From Ferruginibacter sp. (GTDB lineage: Bacteria; Bacteroidota; Bacteroidia; Chitinophagales; Chitinophagaceae), in NCBI GenBank assembly GCA_025352695.1, contig JANXSK010000195.1:1-64000 (forward strand): a stretch of 64,000 nt of DNA, in the 5' to 3' direction. Made by a program: the position numbers and the translations under genes. The notes below the pieces were generated by a model. It saw nothing but the letters and a program-made list of their open reading frames with translations, did not search any database and was not told the DNA's origin. Each line of letters starts with the position of its first letter. The first letter of the stretch is position 1. Of this stretch, positions 20,373 through 29,764 are shown piece by piece.

Positions 20373-22610
20373 ATGAGAAAATATTTTTTTTTATTTCTTT
20401 TACTTGTCAACAATACCCTGACTGCCCAAATAATAAAAGGTATTGTTATAGATGGTAACACAAAACTTACACTTGAAGGAGTTACAGTAACACTGTTACC
20501 TATCAATAAAAGTAATGTTACAGATGAAAGGGGAAAATTTATGTTTACTAAAAATATTACTACTGGTAAAGAACTCGAAATTTCTTCAATTGGCTATGAA
20601 ACCAAGATTATTCCTCTATCCATTGTAGCAAACAATGAACCGCTGTTTTTATATCCTCAAAAAACACAATTATCAGATGTAATGGTAAATACAAAAGCTG
20701 GGCAAGAATATAAAACCATTAGCAAGATGGATATTAAAATGCGGGGCATAAGTAATTCGCAGGAAATTTTAAGAATTGTGCCAGGCTTATTTATTGGGCA
20801 GCACCAGGGTGGTGGCAAAGCAGAACAAATTTTTTTACGAGGTTTCGACTGTGATCATGGAACCGATATCAATGTTACAGCAGATGGATTGCCGGTAAAC
20901 CTCGTTTCCCATGCCCATGGCCAAGGCTATGCTGATATGCATTTTATTATTCCTGAAACAGTTGAGCAGGTTGATTTTCAAAAAGGCCCTTACAATGCAG
21001 CTAAAGGAAATTTTACAACCTCCGGCTTTGTTGATTTAAAAACAAAAAATGGGTTAACCAATAACCTCGTAAAACTAGAAGGCGGCATGTTTGATACGTA
21101 TCGTGCCTTGGGTATGTTTAATTTACTAAACCAAAAAGCAAAAGCAAAACAACAATCCTGGTATGTAGCAACGGAGTATGCATATTCAAATGGCTACTTT
21201 GATCATCCACAGCATTTTAACAGGTTTAACTTTTTTACCAGGTACAATGGAAAAATATCTGAGCAGACAAATTTAATATTTACTGCCTCAGCTTTTTCAA
21301 GTAAATGGGATGCTTCCGGCCAAGTTCCAGACCGTGCCGTTGCTGATGGATCTATCGGTTTTTATGGTGCCATTGATAATACAGAAGGAGGCAAAACTTC
21401 CCGTAGCAACGTCAATGTTCAATTTATAACTTCGTTAAAAAATGGCAGTTTTATTAAAAATCAATTCTATTATTCCAACTACCATTTCGACCTGCACACC
21501 AACTTTACTTTTTTTCTGGAAGACACTGTAAATGGGGATCAGATAATGCAAAGAGAAAGCAGGAATATGTTTGGATACAATGGAACCTATCATCAACTAT
21601 CGTTTATTGGCACTACACAATTAACTTCGCAAGCTGGTATTGGTATCAGGTGGGATAAAGTAAACAACCTCGAATTGTCACACACTGTAAACAGGTATAC
21701 TTTATTAAACAGGCTTGCTTTTGGGAATGTTTCCGAAGCCAATACATTCGCTTATGTCAGTGAAACCTTCCGTTTTTCAGAAAAATTCAGCTTAAATACC
21801 GGCGTACGATTTGATCAGCTTTTTAATAATTATACCGATCATTTAAAAAGGGATAGTATGTATAAAGCAACTTCAGGCATTTTAAGTCCAAAAGTTAGTT
21901 TCTATTATCATAAAGACAATAGTACCCAATTTTATGTAAATGTTGGTAAAGGTTTTCACTCAAATGATACAAGGGTTTCAGTAATTGAAAAGGGAAGAAA
22001 AGTTTTGCCCGGTGCTTATTCTGCTGATATAGGAACGATTATAAAACCTGCCAAAAATTTATTACTGCAAGCTTCCCTCTGGTACTTATATTTAGAACAG
22101 GAATTTATTTACAGCGGCGACGGTGCGTTTGTTGAACCTGCAGGTAAAACCAAAAGAACAGGAATTGATTTTTCAGCAAGATATGAGCCTGTAAAAGCTT
22201 TTTACATTGATGCTGATGTAAACTATGCGCATGGTAGATTTACCGAAGAAATAAAAGGACAAAACTATATTCCGTTAGCGCCAGTATGGAGCAGCACGGG
22301 CGGTATTACCTATAAAAATAAAACTGGTATAAATGGCAGCTTGCGCTACCGTTGGTTGAGCAACCGTCCCGCAAATGAAAGAAACACATTAACAGCAATC
22401 GGTTATTTTGTAAATGATTTTATATTGAATTATACCAAAAAAAAATATGAAATTGGTTTAGCCATCAATAATATTTTCAATGTAAAATGGAAGGAAACAC
22501 AATTTGATACTGAAAGCAGGTTAAAAAATGAAGCTGCTCCGGTAGAAGAAATTCATTTTACTCCAGGAACAAAACTTGCGGCTAAATTAAGTTGCAGTAT
22601 TTTTTTTTAA
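20373..22610 (+). CDS. TonB-dependent outer membrane receptor
   Basis: I chose ATG 20373, which begins MRKYFFLFLLLVNNTLTAQ, a clean signal peptide; the track start adds 19 unlikely residues. Residues about 20-105 form a carboxypeptidase-like regulatory domain (KGIVIDGNTKLTLEGVTVTL). The plug follows with LRGFDCDHGTDINVTADGLP and NLVSHAHGQGYADMHFIIPE, and then a 22-strand barrel ending in aromatic F. This plug signature belongs to a widespread Bacteroidota group of unknown substrate. The His/Cys/Asp-rich plug and the metal-linked neighbours suggest a metal or metallophore ligand (inference). No SusD partner is present. Confidence 0.88.
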   Translation: MRKYFFLFLLLVNNTLTAQIIKGIVIDGNTKLTLEGVTVTLLPINKSNVTDERGKFMFTKNITTGKELEISSIGYETKIIPLSIVANNEPLFLYPQKTQLSDVMVNTKAGQEYKTISKMDIKMRGISNSQEILRIVPGLFIGQHQGGGKAEQIFLRGFDCDHGTDINVTADGLPVNLVSHAHGQGYADMHFIIPETVEQVDFQKGPYNAAKGNFTTSGFVDLKTKNGLTNNLVKLEGGMFDTYRALGMFNLLNQKAKAKQQSWYVATEYAYSNGYFDHPQHFNRFNFFTRYNGKISEQTNLIFTASAFSSKWDASGQVPDRAVADGSIGFYGAIDNTEGGKTSRSNVNVQFITSLKNGSFIKNQFYYSNYHFDLHTNFTFFLEDTVNGDQIMQRESRNMFGYNGTYHQLSFIGTTQLTSQAGIGIRWDKVNNLELSHTVNRYTLLNRLAFGNVSEANTFAYVSETFRFSEKFSLNTGVRFDQLFNNYTDHLKRDSMYKATSGILSPKVSFYYHKDNSTQFYVNVGKGFHSNDTRVSVIEKGRKVLPGAYSADIGTIIKPAKNLLLQASLWYLYLEQEFIYSGDGAFVEPAGKTKRTGIDFSARYEPVKAFYIDADVNYAHGRFTEEIKGQNYIPLAPVWSSTGGITYKNKTGINGSLRYRWLSNRPANERNTLTAIGYFVNDFILNYTKKKYEIGLAINNIFNVKWKETQFDTESRLKNEAAPVEEIHFTPGTKLAAKLSCSIFF

Positions 22611-22804
22611 TGAATGATATTATTCATTGTTATTATTGACAATTAAGCCAATAAAGCGACCGAATAACTGAGTTGCACAAAAGGTAAAATTTATATACGC
22701 TTACTTCTTTAATGCGATTTAAAGAATATGCTATCCAGTAATTAAAAACTTAGATGGCGTATCAATTAATTTATACTAAATAATAAGGGCAGCTGGCAAA
22801 TAAG

Positions 22805-23104
22805 TTATTTTGCTTTCAGATATGATTCAGGCTTTTTTAAAAATTCATCCTTACATTCTTTTGCACAAAAACCATACACCTTGCCTTTGTAATGACAGGT
22901 ATCTTCAATACCAGCTGTTACCGGCATTCCACATGCAAAGTCTTTCTTATAGTCTACCATACTTGCTGTAAATTTCACCTTTACGGAATCTGAAATTTTG
23001 GTATAGGTGGTAGTCACAGGAGTTAATTCTATAGTTTTTTAATTATTGGTATTACAGGATATTGCCGCAAATATGGCAAGTACAATGATGGGATTGATTT
23101 TATA
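22805..23104 (-). pseudogene. YHS-domain lipoprotein with in-frame stop
   Basis: The track ORF (22805-23017, GTG start) covers a YHS metal-binding domain: DFACGMPVTAGIEDTCHYKG and then YGFCAKECKDEFLKKPE, with the paired Cys residues present. Upstream in the same frame the DNA reads INPIIVLAIFAAISCNTNN, a good lipoprotein signal, but TAA at 23039-23041 interrupts it and no ATG precedes it. The gene therefore looks like a lipoprotein broken by a nonsense change and start loss. The short GTG-initiated domain could still be made in the cytoplasm. YHS domains bind heavy metals such as copper. Confidence 0.65.
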
Positions 23105-23186
23105 TTTTTATTATTTTTTTTCGCTTATGAAAAGTAAAATATATAACTTATCGGAGGTGCTTTTTATCTTGCTGTATAAATAAGAG

Positions 23187-23417
23187 TCATAAAGTAACGG
23201 TTACTTGCATCATTCCTTTAAGGTTTAAATTAGTTTGCCCGGCAGCAAATTGCTGCGATATGGGTGATTGAATAGTTCCATCTTACACCAAAAAATTTAC
23301 TTTAAAATTGGGAAACAATCCCATATATAAATTACCACCGCCACAGCCACTAATGAGGCAGGCATAACTAAATAAAATTGCTAAAAATAAAATAGCAACA
23401 ATACATAACTTTTTCAT
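23187..23417 (-). pseudogene. Small lipoprotein with one in-frame stop
   Basis: From ATG 23417 the minus strand reads MKKLCIVAILFLAILFSYAC and then GCGGGNLYMGLFPNFKVNFLV, a TAA at 23283-23285, and in the same frame DGTIQSPISQQFAAGQTNLN and KGMMQVTVTL before TGA. That is 76 codons without a frameshift. The signal sequence with adjacent Cys residues is convincing for a lipoprotein. The family is not recognised. It lies between two other small genes that share the same type of damage. Confidence 0.55.
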
Positions 23418-23850
23418 AAAAAATTAAATAAATGAATAGAATAAAACAAAAAAAGAAAGGATAGTTCATGCCTTTGGAAGTTGAAAGAAATCGAAAAAAA
23501 ATTTCTTTGACAGGTGTATTATTGTAAGCAGAATAAGTAGCAGAAGTCAATATGCTAAATAACTGAACGTAGATTGATTTGTTGAAAAATACAGCACTTC
23601 ATTTTTGTCGTCGGTTTTTGCGCTCGGGATTTTCCTTATCTCTGTTTTCTTACTGCTGTAGCTTTTTCATCATTTGGCATTTGCCATTACAATGCATTTT
23701 AGGCAACGCTCTATTGATACAATTTATAGCGTAAGCAGCAGAATTGGTATAATAATTTATAATGATAAAACCCTTGCTGTAGGTTTAAGAAAGAAATGCT
23801 GCAAGAAATAAAAAGGCAATTATTTGTTTATATGAATTTTTAATTTTCAA
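23368..23850 (-). pseudogene. Small Cys-rich Bacteroidota membrane protein (KPxMHCNGKC type), three in-frame stops
   Basis: A single minus-strand frame from TTG 23850 reads QIIAFLFLAAFLS, TAA (23785-23787), TYSKGFIIINYYTN...ALPKMHCNGKCQMMKKLQQ, TAA (23650-23652), ENRDKENPERKNRRQK, TGA (23599-23601), and SAVFFNKSIYVQL onward. The 'P.MHCNGKC.MMK' core plus 'ENPERK' and 'FF' segments match a small conserved hypothetical family often found near TonB receptors and metal genes in Bacteroidota (from memory). All segments stay in one frame. The two TAA codons would be explained by single CAA to TAA changes. Confidence 0.6.
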
Positions 23851-23955
23851 AAAATATTTCAACAAAAAGGTCACAATTTGCAATTGTAAAATGATACTGT
23901 CATTAACTGAAAGGATGAAGCAATAAAGTTTTATAGCAATAACAAATATTTATAG

Positions 23956-24366
23956 CTATCCACCTGCTTTGATATATGACCAGCCTTGTTCCTGTTTTTT
24001 TGTAAGTTCTAAAATGGATACGGGAACGATGATAGCTTCTCTGATTACCCGGTTAGAATCTATATTTCTACCCTTGAGAGAGTTGTTGCAGGCAGCAAAT
24101 ACAACACCCCGTTTGCTTAAATCCAATATTTGTTCCTTGTGATAGCCCGTGTCTTTTAGCAAGGCATACACGGCATTGCCATGAAATACTACTTCAATCT
24201 TTGAATCAGGGGCCGCAGCCAGCACATTGTTAATTTGTTTATACAAACCCCGTTGCTGCGCTGTATCTCCACTATTCATATCCCAAATAATTTTGTGCTG
24301 GGCAATGGTTGTTAATGAAAAAAGTATTCCTAAAAGGAAAACAAAATGCACTTTAAAATATATCAT
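23956..24366 (-). CDS. DsrE-family protein, exported
   Basis: I chose the internal ATG 24366 (MIYFKVHFVFLLGILFSLTTIAQ), which gives a signal peptide; the track ORF adds 19 residues with no supporting feature. The mature part has the DsrE/F fold signature: KIEVVFHGNAVYALLKDTG, then VVFAACNNSLKGRNID with the conserved Cys, and a C-terminal VSILELTKKQEQGWSYIKAG. DsrE proteins take part in sulfur relay, and the exported Bacteroidota versions have no defined role. It is 136 residues long, full length for this group. It sits upstream of the decayed small genes on the same strand. Confidence 0.82.
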   Translation of the reverse strand: MIYFKVHFVFLLGILFSLTTIAQHKIIWDMNSGDTAQQRGLYKQINNVLAAAPDSKIEVVFHGNAVYALLKDTGYHKEQILDLSKRGVVFAACNNSLKGRNIDSNRVIREAIIVPVSILELTKKQEQGWSYIKAGG

Positions 24367-24423
24367 AAAATTATTTTCAATAAAATTAAAGAAACCTTGG
24401 GTCATATCCCTACAATACAACAA

Positions 24424-24877
24424 TAAGCGTAACTATTCAGTTCAAAAAGTAGCAATAAGCTATAAAGCTTTCAAAACGATATTAGCATTTTTGATAGCGC
24501 ATCAACAACAAACTTAAACATGCGAATATGTTTACATTTTTAAGGATACGTACCATTGCTGCTAATAGTTAAATTTTTTGCAGTGATGTTTCTCTAAGTA
24601 TTTGTACATGCAATTTAAAATGTTGAATTGCAAAGTGAAATTGCAAATAGGCTAAAACCTAATGCTGAAGGAAGTGTATTCCACAGGTGCCACATGCTAA
24701 TTGCAAAATAGGCCCCTAAAAATACTGTTTTTTAAAACAGTTGCAAATGCTGCTGATATAGCAAAAAAATAAAAAACAATAGTAGTCAATTAAAGTAGAT
24801 TGAGTAATTTTAATATCAAAAAGTTACTTATTTTTATATAAAAAAAAGGTAGGATAATATAGTAAAAATATTTTATT
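24424..24877. other. Intergenic region between divergent DsrE and Usp genes
   Basis: Divergent promoters of the DsrE and universal stress genes must lie here. On the minus strand a short open frame reads KTVFLGAYFAISMWHLWNTL and onward for about 40 residues between stops (about 24610-24730). It is hydrophobic, lacks a start and is not recognised, so it may be another gene scrap. The track ORF 24227-24517 is a shadow. Confidence 0.4.
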
Positions 24878-25702
24878 ATGAAAAAGATAATCCTTGCATT
24901 TGATGGAATTCGTTTCTCAGAAGGCGCCTTTGAATTTGCCAGAAAACTTAATGAGTTAAAACCTATTTTACTAACCGGTATATTTTTACCACAGGCCGAA
25001 TTAGCTAATTTATGGAGTTATGCCGAGGGAGTAGGCGTAACTTTTTTACCTCAACTTGAAAAAGATGATTCTGAACAAGTACAAAAAAATATTGAGCATT
25101 TTGAAAAACTTTGCCAGGATAATGGCATGAAATATCGGGTACATAAAGCCTTTTTTGATTTAGCGCTACCCCAATTAAAAAAAGAAAGTGGCTTCGCTGA
25201 TGTACTTATTTTGGGCAGTGAAGTATTTTATAAAAATATGGGCACCCATAGCCCAAATGAATATTTACGGGATGCCTTACATAATGTTGCCTGCCCTGTA
25301 TTACTGGTACCAGAAAAATTCAACTTCCCCCAAAACATTATTCTTGCCTATGATGGCAGTGAAGAAGCCGTGTACGCAATCAAACAATTTGCCTATTTGT
25401 TTCCTGAATTAACAAATACAAAACAAACACAGCTGGTATTTGCAAATACCCACGCAGAAGAAGATTTTCCGGATAAAATACAAATTGAAGAACTTGCAAC
25501 CGGGCACTTTAGTAATCTTACCTTCCTAAATCTACGGATAAATAACAAAAAAGAATTCAGCGACTGGGTGTTGAATAATAAAGCTGCAATACTGGTAAGT
25601 GGTGCTTATGGAAGATCTGGGTTATCGCAACTTTTTAAAACAAGTTTTATACAAGACATTGTAGCAGGACACCTTTTACCGGTATTTATTGCACACAAAT
25701 AA
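24878..25702 (+). CDS. Universal stress protein, two Usp domains
   Basis: A 274-residue cytoplasmic protein made of two UspA-like halves. The first starts KKIILAFDGIRFSEGAFEFA, the second NIILAYDGSEEAVYAIKQFA at about residue 152. The second half ends with ILVSGAYGRSGLSQLFKTSF, the ATP-binding-type G-x-x-G-x(9)-G/S region in modified form. Family knowledge: tandem Usp proteins respond to starvation, redox or metal stress, and their biochemical activity is usually unknown. It is followed by a paralogue 107 bp downstream. Confidence 0.85.
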   Translation: MKKIILAFDGIRFSEGAFEFARKLNELKPILLTGIFLPQAELANLWSYAEGVGVTFLPQLEKDDSEQVQKNIEHFEKLCQDNGMKYRVHKAFFDLALPQLKKESGFADVLILGSEVFYKNMGTHSPNEYLRDALHNVACPVLLVPEKFNFPQNIILAYDGSEEAVYAIKQFAYLFPELTNTKQTQLVFANTHAEEDFPDKIQIEELATGHFSNLTFLNLRINNKKEFSDWVLNNKAAILVSGAYGRSGLSQLFKTSFIQDIVAGHLLPVFIAHK

Positions 25703-25809
25703 TTGGGCCTATGATAGTTGTCAGATAAAATGAATGAAGCATTTAATCACTTTGAAAGGTTGCTGATTGACTATATAAAATAATCGATTGTAATTATAAA
25801 AATTGTAGT

Positions 25810-26649
25810 ATGAAAAAAATTATCGCTGCATTTGATAGCCTTAAATATTCTGAAAGCACCAGAGATTATGCCACCAATATCGCAAAGCAAACTAGCACTC
25901 ACCTGGTAGGTGTTTTTTTAGATGACGCTTTATATACCAGTTACAAAATTTATGACCTTATTGCAAAGGAAGGTGTATCGCAAGAAAAGTTAAATAAACT
26001 GGAGGTTAAAGATAAAGCCACCCGTGCCGCAGCTACGGCTGATTTTGAAAAGGCTTGTCAGCAACAAGGCTTGGAATATGCAGTACATCACAACCGTAAT
26101 GCAGCTTTACAGGAAATAAAACAAGAAAGTATTTATACCGATCTACTGATTATAGATGCTAAAGAAACATTAACACATTATTCTGAAGAAATACCTACCA
26201 GTTTTATACGTGATTTATTAACCGATGCACAATGCCCCGTATTGATTGTACCATCAAAATATAAACCAATAGAAAAAGTAATAATGTTGTTTGATGGCGA
26301 ACCTTCCTCTGTACATGCTATAAAAATGTTTACTTATTTGCTGCCAGAATTAGGTTCACTTAAAACAGAAGTAATTTCTGTAAAAACGCCTGAAAATTCC
26401 CGACACTTACCAGATAATAAACTAATGAAAGAATTTATGAAACGGCATTTCCCAAAGGCAATATATACAGTTATAAAAGGTTGGGCAGAAGAAGAAATAG
26501 TAAAACTATTACAACAACAAACCAGTAATACGCTGGTAGTTTTAGGTGCTTATAGAAGAGGAACTGTTAGCCGTTGGTTTAGAGAAAGTATGGCAGATAC
26601 ATTAATGAAAGCGTGTGAACTACCCATGCTGATTGCCCATAGTAAATAA
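25810..26649 (+). CDS. Universal stress protein, two Usp domains (paralogue)
   Basis: A 279-residue protein with the same two-domain layout as its upstream neighbour. It starts KKIIAAFDSLKYSESTRDYA, and its second half begins KVIMLFDGEPSSVHAIKMFT. The C-terminal segment VVLGAYRRGTVSRWFRESMA matches the nucleotide-binding region. The two proteins align along their whole length, so a local duplication is likely. Probably co-transcribed. Confidence 0.85.
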   Translation: MKKIIAAFDSLKYSESTRDYATNIAKQTSTHLVGVFLDDALYTSYKIYDLIAKEGVSQEKLNKLEVKDKATRAAATADFEKACQQQGLEYAVHHNRNAALQEIKQESIYTDLLIIDAKETLTHYSEEIPTSFIRDLLTDAQCPVLIVPSKYKPIEKVIMLFDGEPSSVHAIKMFTYLLPELGSLKTEVISVKTPENSRHLPDNKLMKEFMKRHFPKAIYTVIKGWAEEEIVKLLQQQTSNTLVVLGAYRRGTVSRWFRESMADTLMKACELPMLIAHSK

Positions 26650-26758
26650 AAACATTCAGCAACTATAAAATAACTCATTTAGATTTGATTGTAAAAATTT
26701 AATCATTGGCAAATCAGTAGCCGGATATAATTAATTACTGCTATTAATACAAGTCATT

Positions 26759-27769
26759 ATGGATTCTCTTACCCACTTTGCACTTGGAGCCTGCATGGGC
26801 GAAGCTTTTGCAGGAAAGACAATTGGTAAAAAAGCCATGCTTTGGGGTGCACTGGCACAAAGTTTTCCAGATATTGATTTTTTGGCTTCCTTTTGGATGA
26901 CTACCAGTAGTAATTTATTGGCCCACCGTGGTTTTACACATTCCTTTTTATTTTGCGCATTACTTACTCCATTGTTAGCGATGCTTGCTGCACGCATATA
27001 CCGGCCTTATCATATCCGGTTATGGAAATGGATGGTATTTTTTGGAGTAGCTATTTTCTTTCATATTTTTATTGATGCCTTTAATAATTATGGTGTAGGA
27101 TGGTTTGAACCCTTTAATCACCAACGAATTTCTTTCAATGCCATTTATGTCGCTGATCCTTTCTTTTCTCTTTGGCCCGGCATAGCCTGCATAGCACTTC
27201 TATACTTAAAGAGGTGGAATAGTCAACGTGTATATTGGTGGCGGATGGGACTTGGTTTAAGCGCATTGTATTTGGGATATTGCTTATACAATAAAGGCAA
27301 CGTAGATATAGATGTAAAACATATTCTTAATAAGCAACAAATCAGTTATACAAAATATTTTAGCACACCGGCGCCATTACAAAACTGGTTGTGGTATGTA
27401 GTGGCTGGTAACGATAGTGGCTACTACGTAGGCTTTCGCTCAACCTTCGATAGCAAAAAAGAAATGAAGTTTCAATATTTTCCACGCAATGATTCTTTGC
27501 TACATCCGTATAAAGATCAGGAAGACATACTTAATCTTATTCGTTTTTCGCAACAATTTTATACTGTAGAAAAGTGGAATGATACGTTGGTATTTAATGA
27601 TCTTCGATTTGGCCAAATTATTGGCTGGCAAAACCCCAAAGGAAGATTTGCATTTCATTATTACATACAACATCCACTTGAAAACAAATTAGTAGTGCAG
27701 CGTGGTCGCTTTAAAGGCTGGAACTACCAAACTACCCAATCATTAATAAAAAAAATAAAGGGAAATTAA
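26759..27769 (+). CDS. Membrane-bound metal-dependent hydrolase, YdjM/DUF457 family
   Basis: A 336-residue integral membrane protein. The N-terminal motif MDSLTHFALGACMGEAFAGK with His6, the FPDIDF motif and AHRGFTHSF give the His/Asp metal ligands typical of the YdjM (DUF457) family. Five hydrophobic segments lie in the first 190 residues, and the last 150 residues are soluble. The physiological substrate is not known. Its 3' end overlaps the convergent Nramp gene by 27 bp. Confidence 0.85.
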   Translation: MDSLTHFALGACMGEAFAGKTIGKKAMLWGALAQSFPDIDFLASFWMTTSSNLLAHRGFTHSFLFCALLTPLLAMLAARIYRPYHIRLWKWMVFFGVAIFFHIFIDAFNNYGVGWFEPFNHQRISFNAIYVADPFFSLWPGIACIALLYLKRWNSQRVYWWRMGLGLSALYLGYCLYNKGNVDIDVKHILNKQQISYTKYFSTPAPLQNWLWYVVAGNDSGYYVGFRSTFDSKKEMKFQYFPRNDSLLHPYKDQEDILNLIRFSQQFYTVEKWNDTLVFNDLRFGQIIGWQNPKGRFAFHYYIQHPLENKLVVQRGRFKGWNYQTTQSLIKKIKGN

Positions 27770-29011
27770 AATAACAGCAGCTGCTGTCATTAGTAATAAA
27801 GTAACAAAGCCAAGTATATTGGAAACTTTCCCATTGGTATATTCCCCCATCACTATTTTATTATTAGAAATATGCAAAATTATGGCTATTAAAACAGGAG
27901 CCGTAAGTCCATACAAAATAGCAGAATAAATCAATGCCTTGATAGGAGATATCCCAATATAATTTAATGACAAGCCTAGAATAAGTGAAATAGCAATAAT
28001 GATATAAAATGCTTTTGCTTCATGAAACTTTTTATCAAGCCCCTGCTCCCAGCCAAATGTTTCGGTAATGATGTAAGAAATTGAACCACTTAAAACCGGG
28101 ATAGCCAGTAATCCCGTGCCAATTACACCAATCGCAAATAGCAGGTAGGCCGAGTTTCCTGCTAATGGCTTTAATGCTTGTGCAGCTTGTTCAACCGTAT
28201 CAATTTGGTGAATGTTGCCATTAAATAATATAGTGCCGGCAGTAAGAATGATAAAGAACATCACTATGTTTGAAAATACCATACCAAAATCAACATCTTG
28301 TTTCATCTCCTGCATTACCTTTTTATTTATAACTAAATGCTTTTTGGCATGCTTCACTTTTTCTACTTCCATTGTTGCCTGCCAAAAGAAAAGATAGGGA
28401 GAAATTGTAGTACCCAAAATAGCAACCAGTATACTGATAAAATTTTTATTAAACTGAATAGTTGGTATAAAAGTAGCTTTCAAAACTATTAACCAATCTT
28501 GTTTATATAAAAATGGAACAACCAGGTAAACTAACAAAACAATACATAGGTATTTTAAAACTGCAGCTATTTTTTGATAGGGTAAATAAATAAGTAAAAT
28601 TAAAAGCAGTATGGTAAAAAAAACACTAAAGTAGGTAGCTGCGATAGAAGGAAATAAAAGATTACCAACTGCACCCATCCCTTGAATATCAGCCCCAATA
28701 TTCATAACAATGGCAGGAAAACTAAACAAAACCATTAAATATAAAACAGGTTTTGGATAATGGGATTTTAGTGTTCCCGCTAAACCTTGTGAAGTTACCA
28801 ACCCAATTCTTGCACACATTTCCTGTATAGAAGCCATTAATGGAAATGTAATAAATGCTGTCCAGAGCGTAGAAAGACCATATGCTGCACCAGCCTGAGA
28901 ATAAGTAGCTATTCCAGATGGATCATCATCGCTGGCACCCGTAATAAGGCCTGGTCCTAAAAGTTTCCAAAAACGAATAAATTTGTTTGATTTTTTTTTT
29001 GTATCTGACAT
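27743..29011 (-). CDS. Nramp-family divalent metal transporter, non-canonical subgroup
   Basis: A 422-residue protein with about 11 helices. TM1 carries DDDPSGIATYSQAGA (DPSG at residues 30-33) where canonical MntH has DPGN. TM6 reads LGTTISPYLFFWQA (TTISPY at 201-206) where Mn transporters have the (A/V)MPH motif with the metal-binding Met. It therefore belongs to the Nramp-related branch lacking the soft-ligand Met, some members of which carry Mg2+. Substrate is inferred only. Its 3' end overlaps the YdjM-like gene on the other strand. Confidence 0.82.
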   Translation of the reverse strand: MSDTKKKSNKFIRFWKLLGPGLITGASDDDPSGIATYSQAGAAYGLSTLWTAFITFPLMASIQEMCARIGLVTSQGLAGTLKSHYPKPVLYLMVLFSFPAIVMNIGADIQGMGAVGNLLFPSIAATYFSVFFTILLLILLIYLPYQKIAAVLKYLCIVLLVYLVVPFLYKQDWLIVLKATFIPTIQFNKNFISILVAILGTTISPYLFFWQATMEVEKVKHAKKHLVINKKVMQEMKQDVDFGMVFSNIVMFFIILTAGTILFNGNIHQIDTVEQAAQALKPLAGNSAYLLFAIGVIGTGLLAIPVLSGSISYIITETFGWEQGLDKKFHEAKAFYIIIAISLILGLSLNYIGISPIKALIYSAILYGLTAPVLIAIILHISNNKIVMGEYTNGKVSNILGFVTLLLMTAAAVILISLYFFY

Positions 29012-29764
29012 GCTTGAAATGCTGTTAAGCTTATATTGAAAACTCCATTAAAATTAATGAAAAAGGATGGTCATAATTTTTTTGTATAAAAAAGAAAAAT
29101 ATTTTCCTAAAAAATTAATAAAATTTATTTATCCCCTTCCCCTTTAGTAACGCTTACTACTTTTATCGGAAAAATGCATTGTTACATAGTATACATTTCC
29201 CTTTCCAATTTTAAAAACATTATTTTAATGTAAATATTTTCATCACACCTGTAAGCCAGTAAACTTTTTTTATACGTTAGTTTCTTACTGCAACTAATTT
29301 TAATTTAAAGGCCGACATACTTCCCTTTTAAATGATTAAGATGTACTATAATAATTTAAACCCGGTTTTTTTAAGATATAACAGCAGCAAAACTACAACA
29401 GCAAAATTACTAGATAAGAATTTTTAGCAGGAAAAAATATGGTTTCATTCAATTAAATTTTCTAATGAATTGAGTAAGAAAGAAAATAGTTTTTAAAATA
29501 TTTCCTGTGACTATATTCCGTAAAATATGTTTGTAGAGCAATAAGCTATTAAAAAATTAAATACAATCCACAAGGAATAAAAAATTGAACAAATTTTAAA
29601 CTCGTCCATTTTTTTCATAAATATTTTTTTAATAATCAGAATTAACCTAAACAATTTGATTACAATTTCTGTTTAAAAATATTAACAAATAATTAAACAT
29701 TATAGAAGAAGTTTTATTATAGAATTAAAAATTTTATTTTCTTATTAACTAAAACCTAAACAAA
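29012..29764. other. AT-rich region between divergent Nramp and rhodopsin genes
   Basis: About 750 bp without an ORF above 60 codons. It must carry the rhodopsin promoter and the Nramp promoter. The last 200 bp before 29765 are nearly all A/T. I see no convincing TTG/TAnnTTTG pair, and no tRNA or hairpin. Confidence 0.5.

Noticed and set aside
22805-23850. Genetic recoding or stop-codon read-through as explanation of the in-frame stops
   Set aside because: The large intact genes around use normal stops with no internal TAA/TGA, no recoding signal was seen, and ordinary pseudogene decay explains the data.
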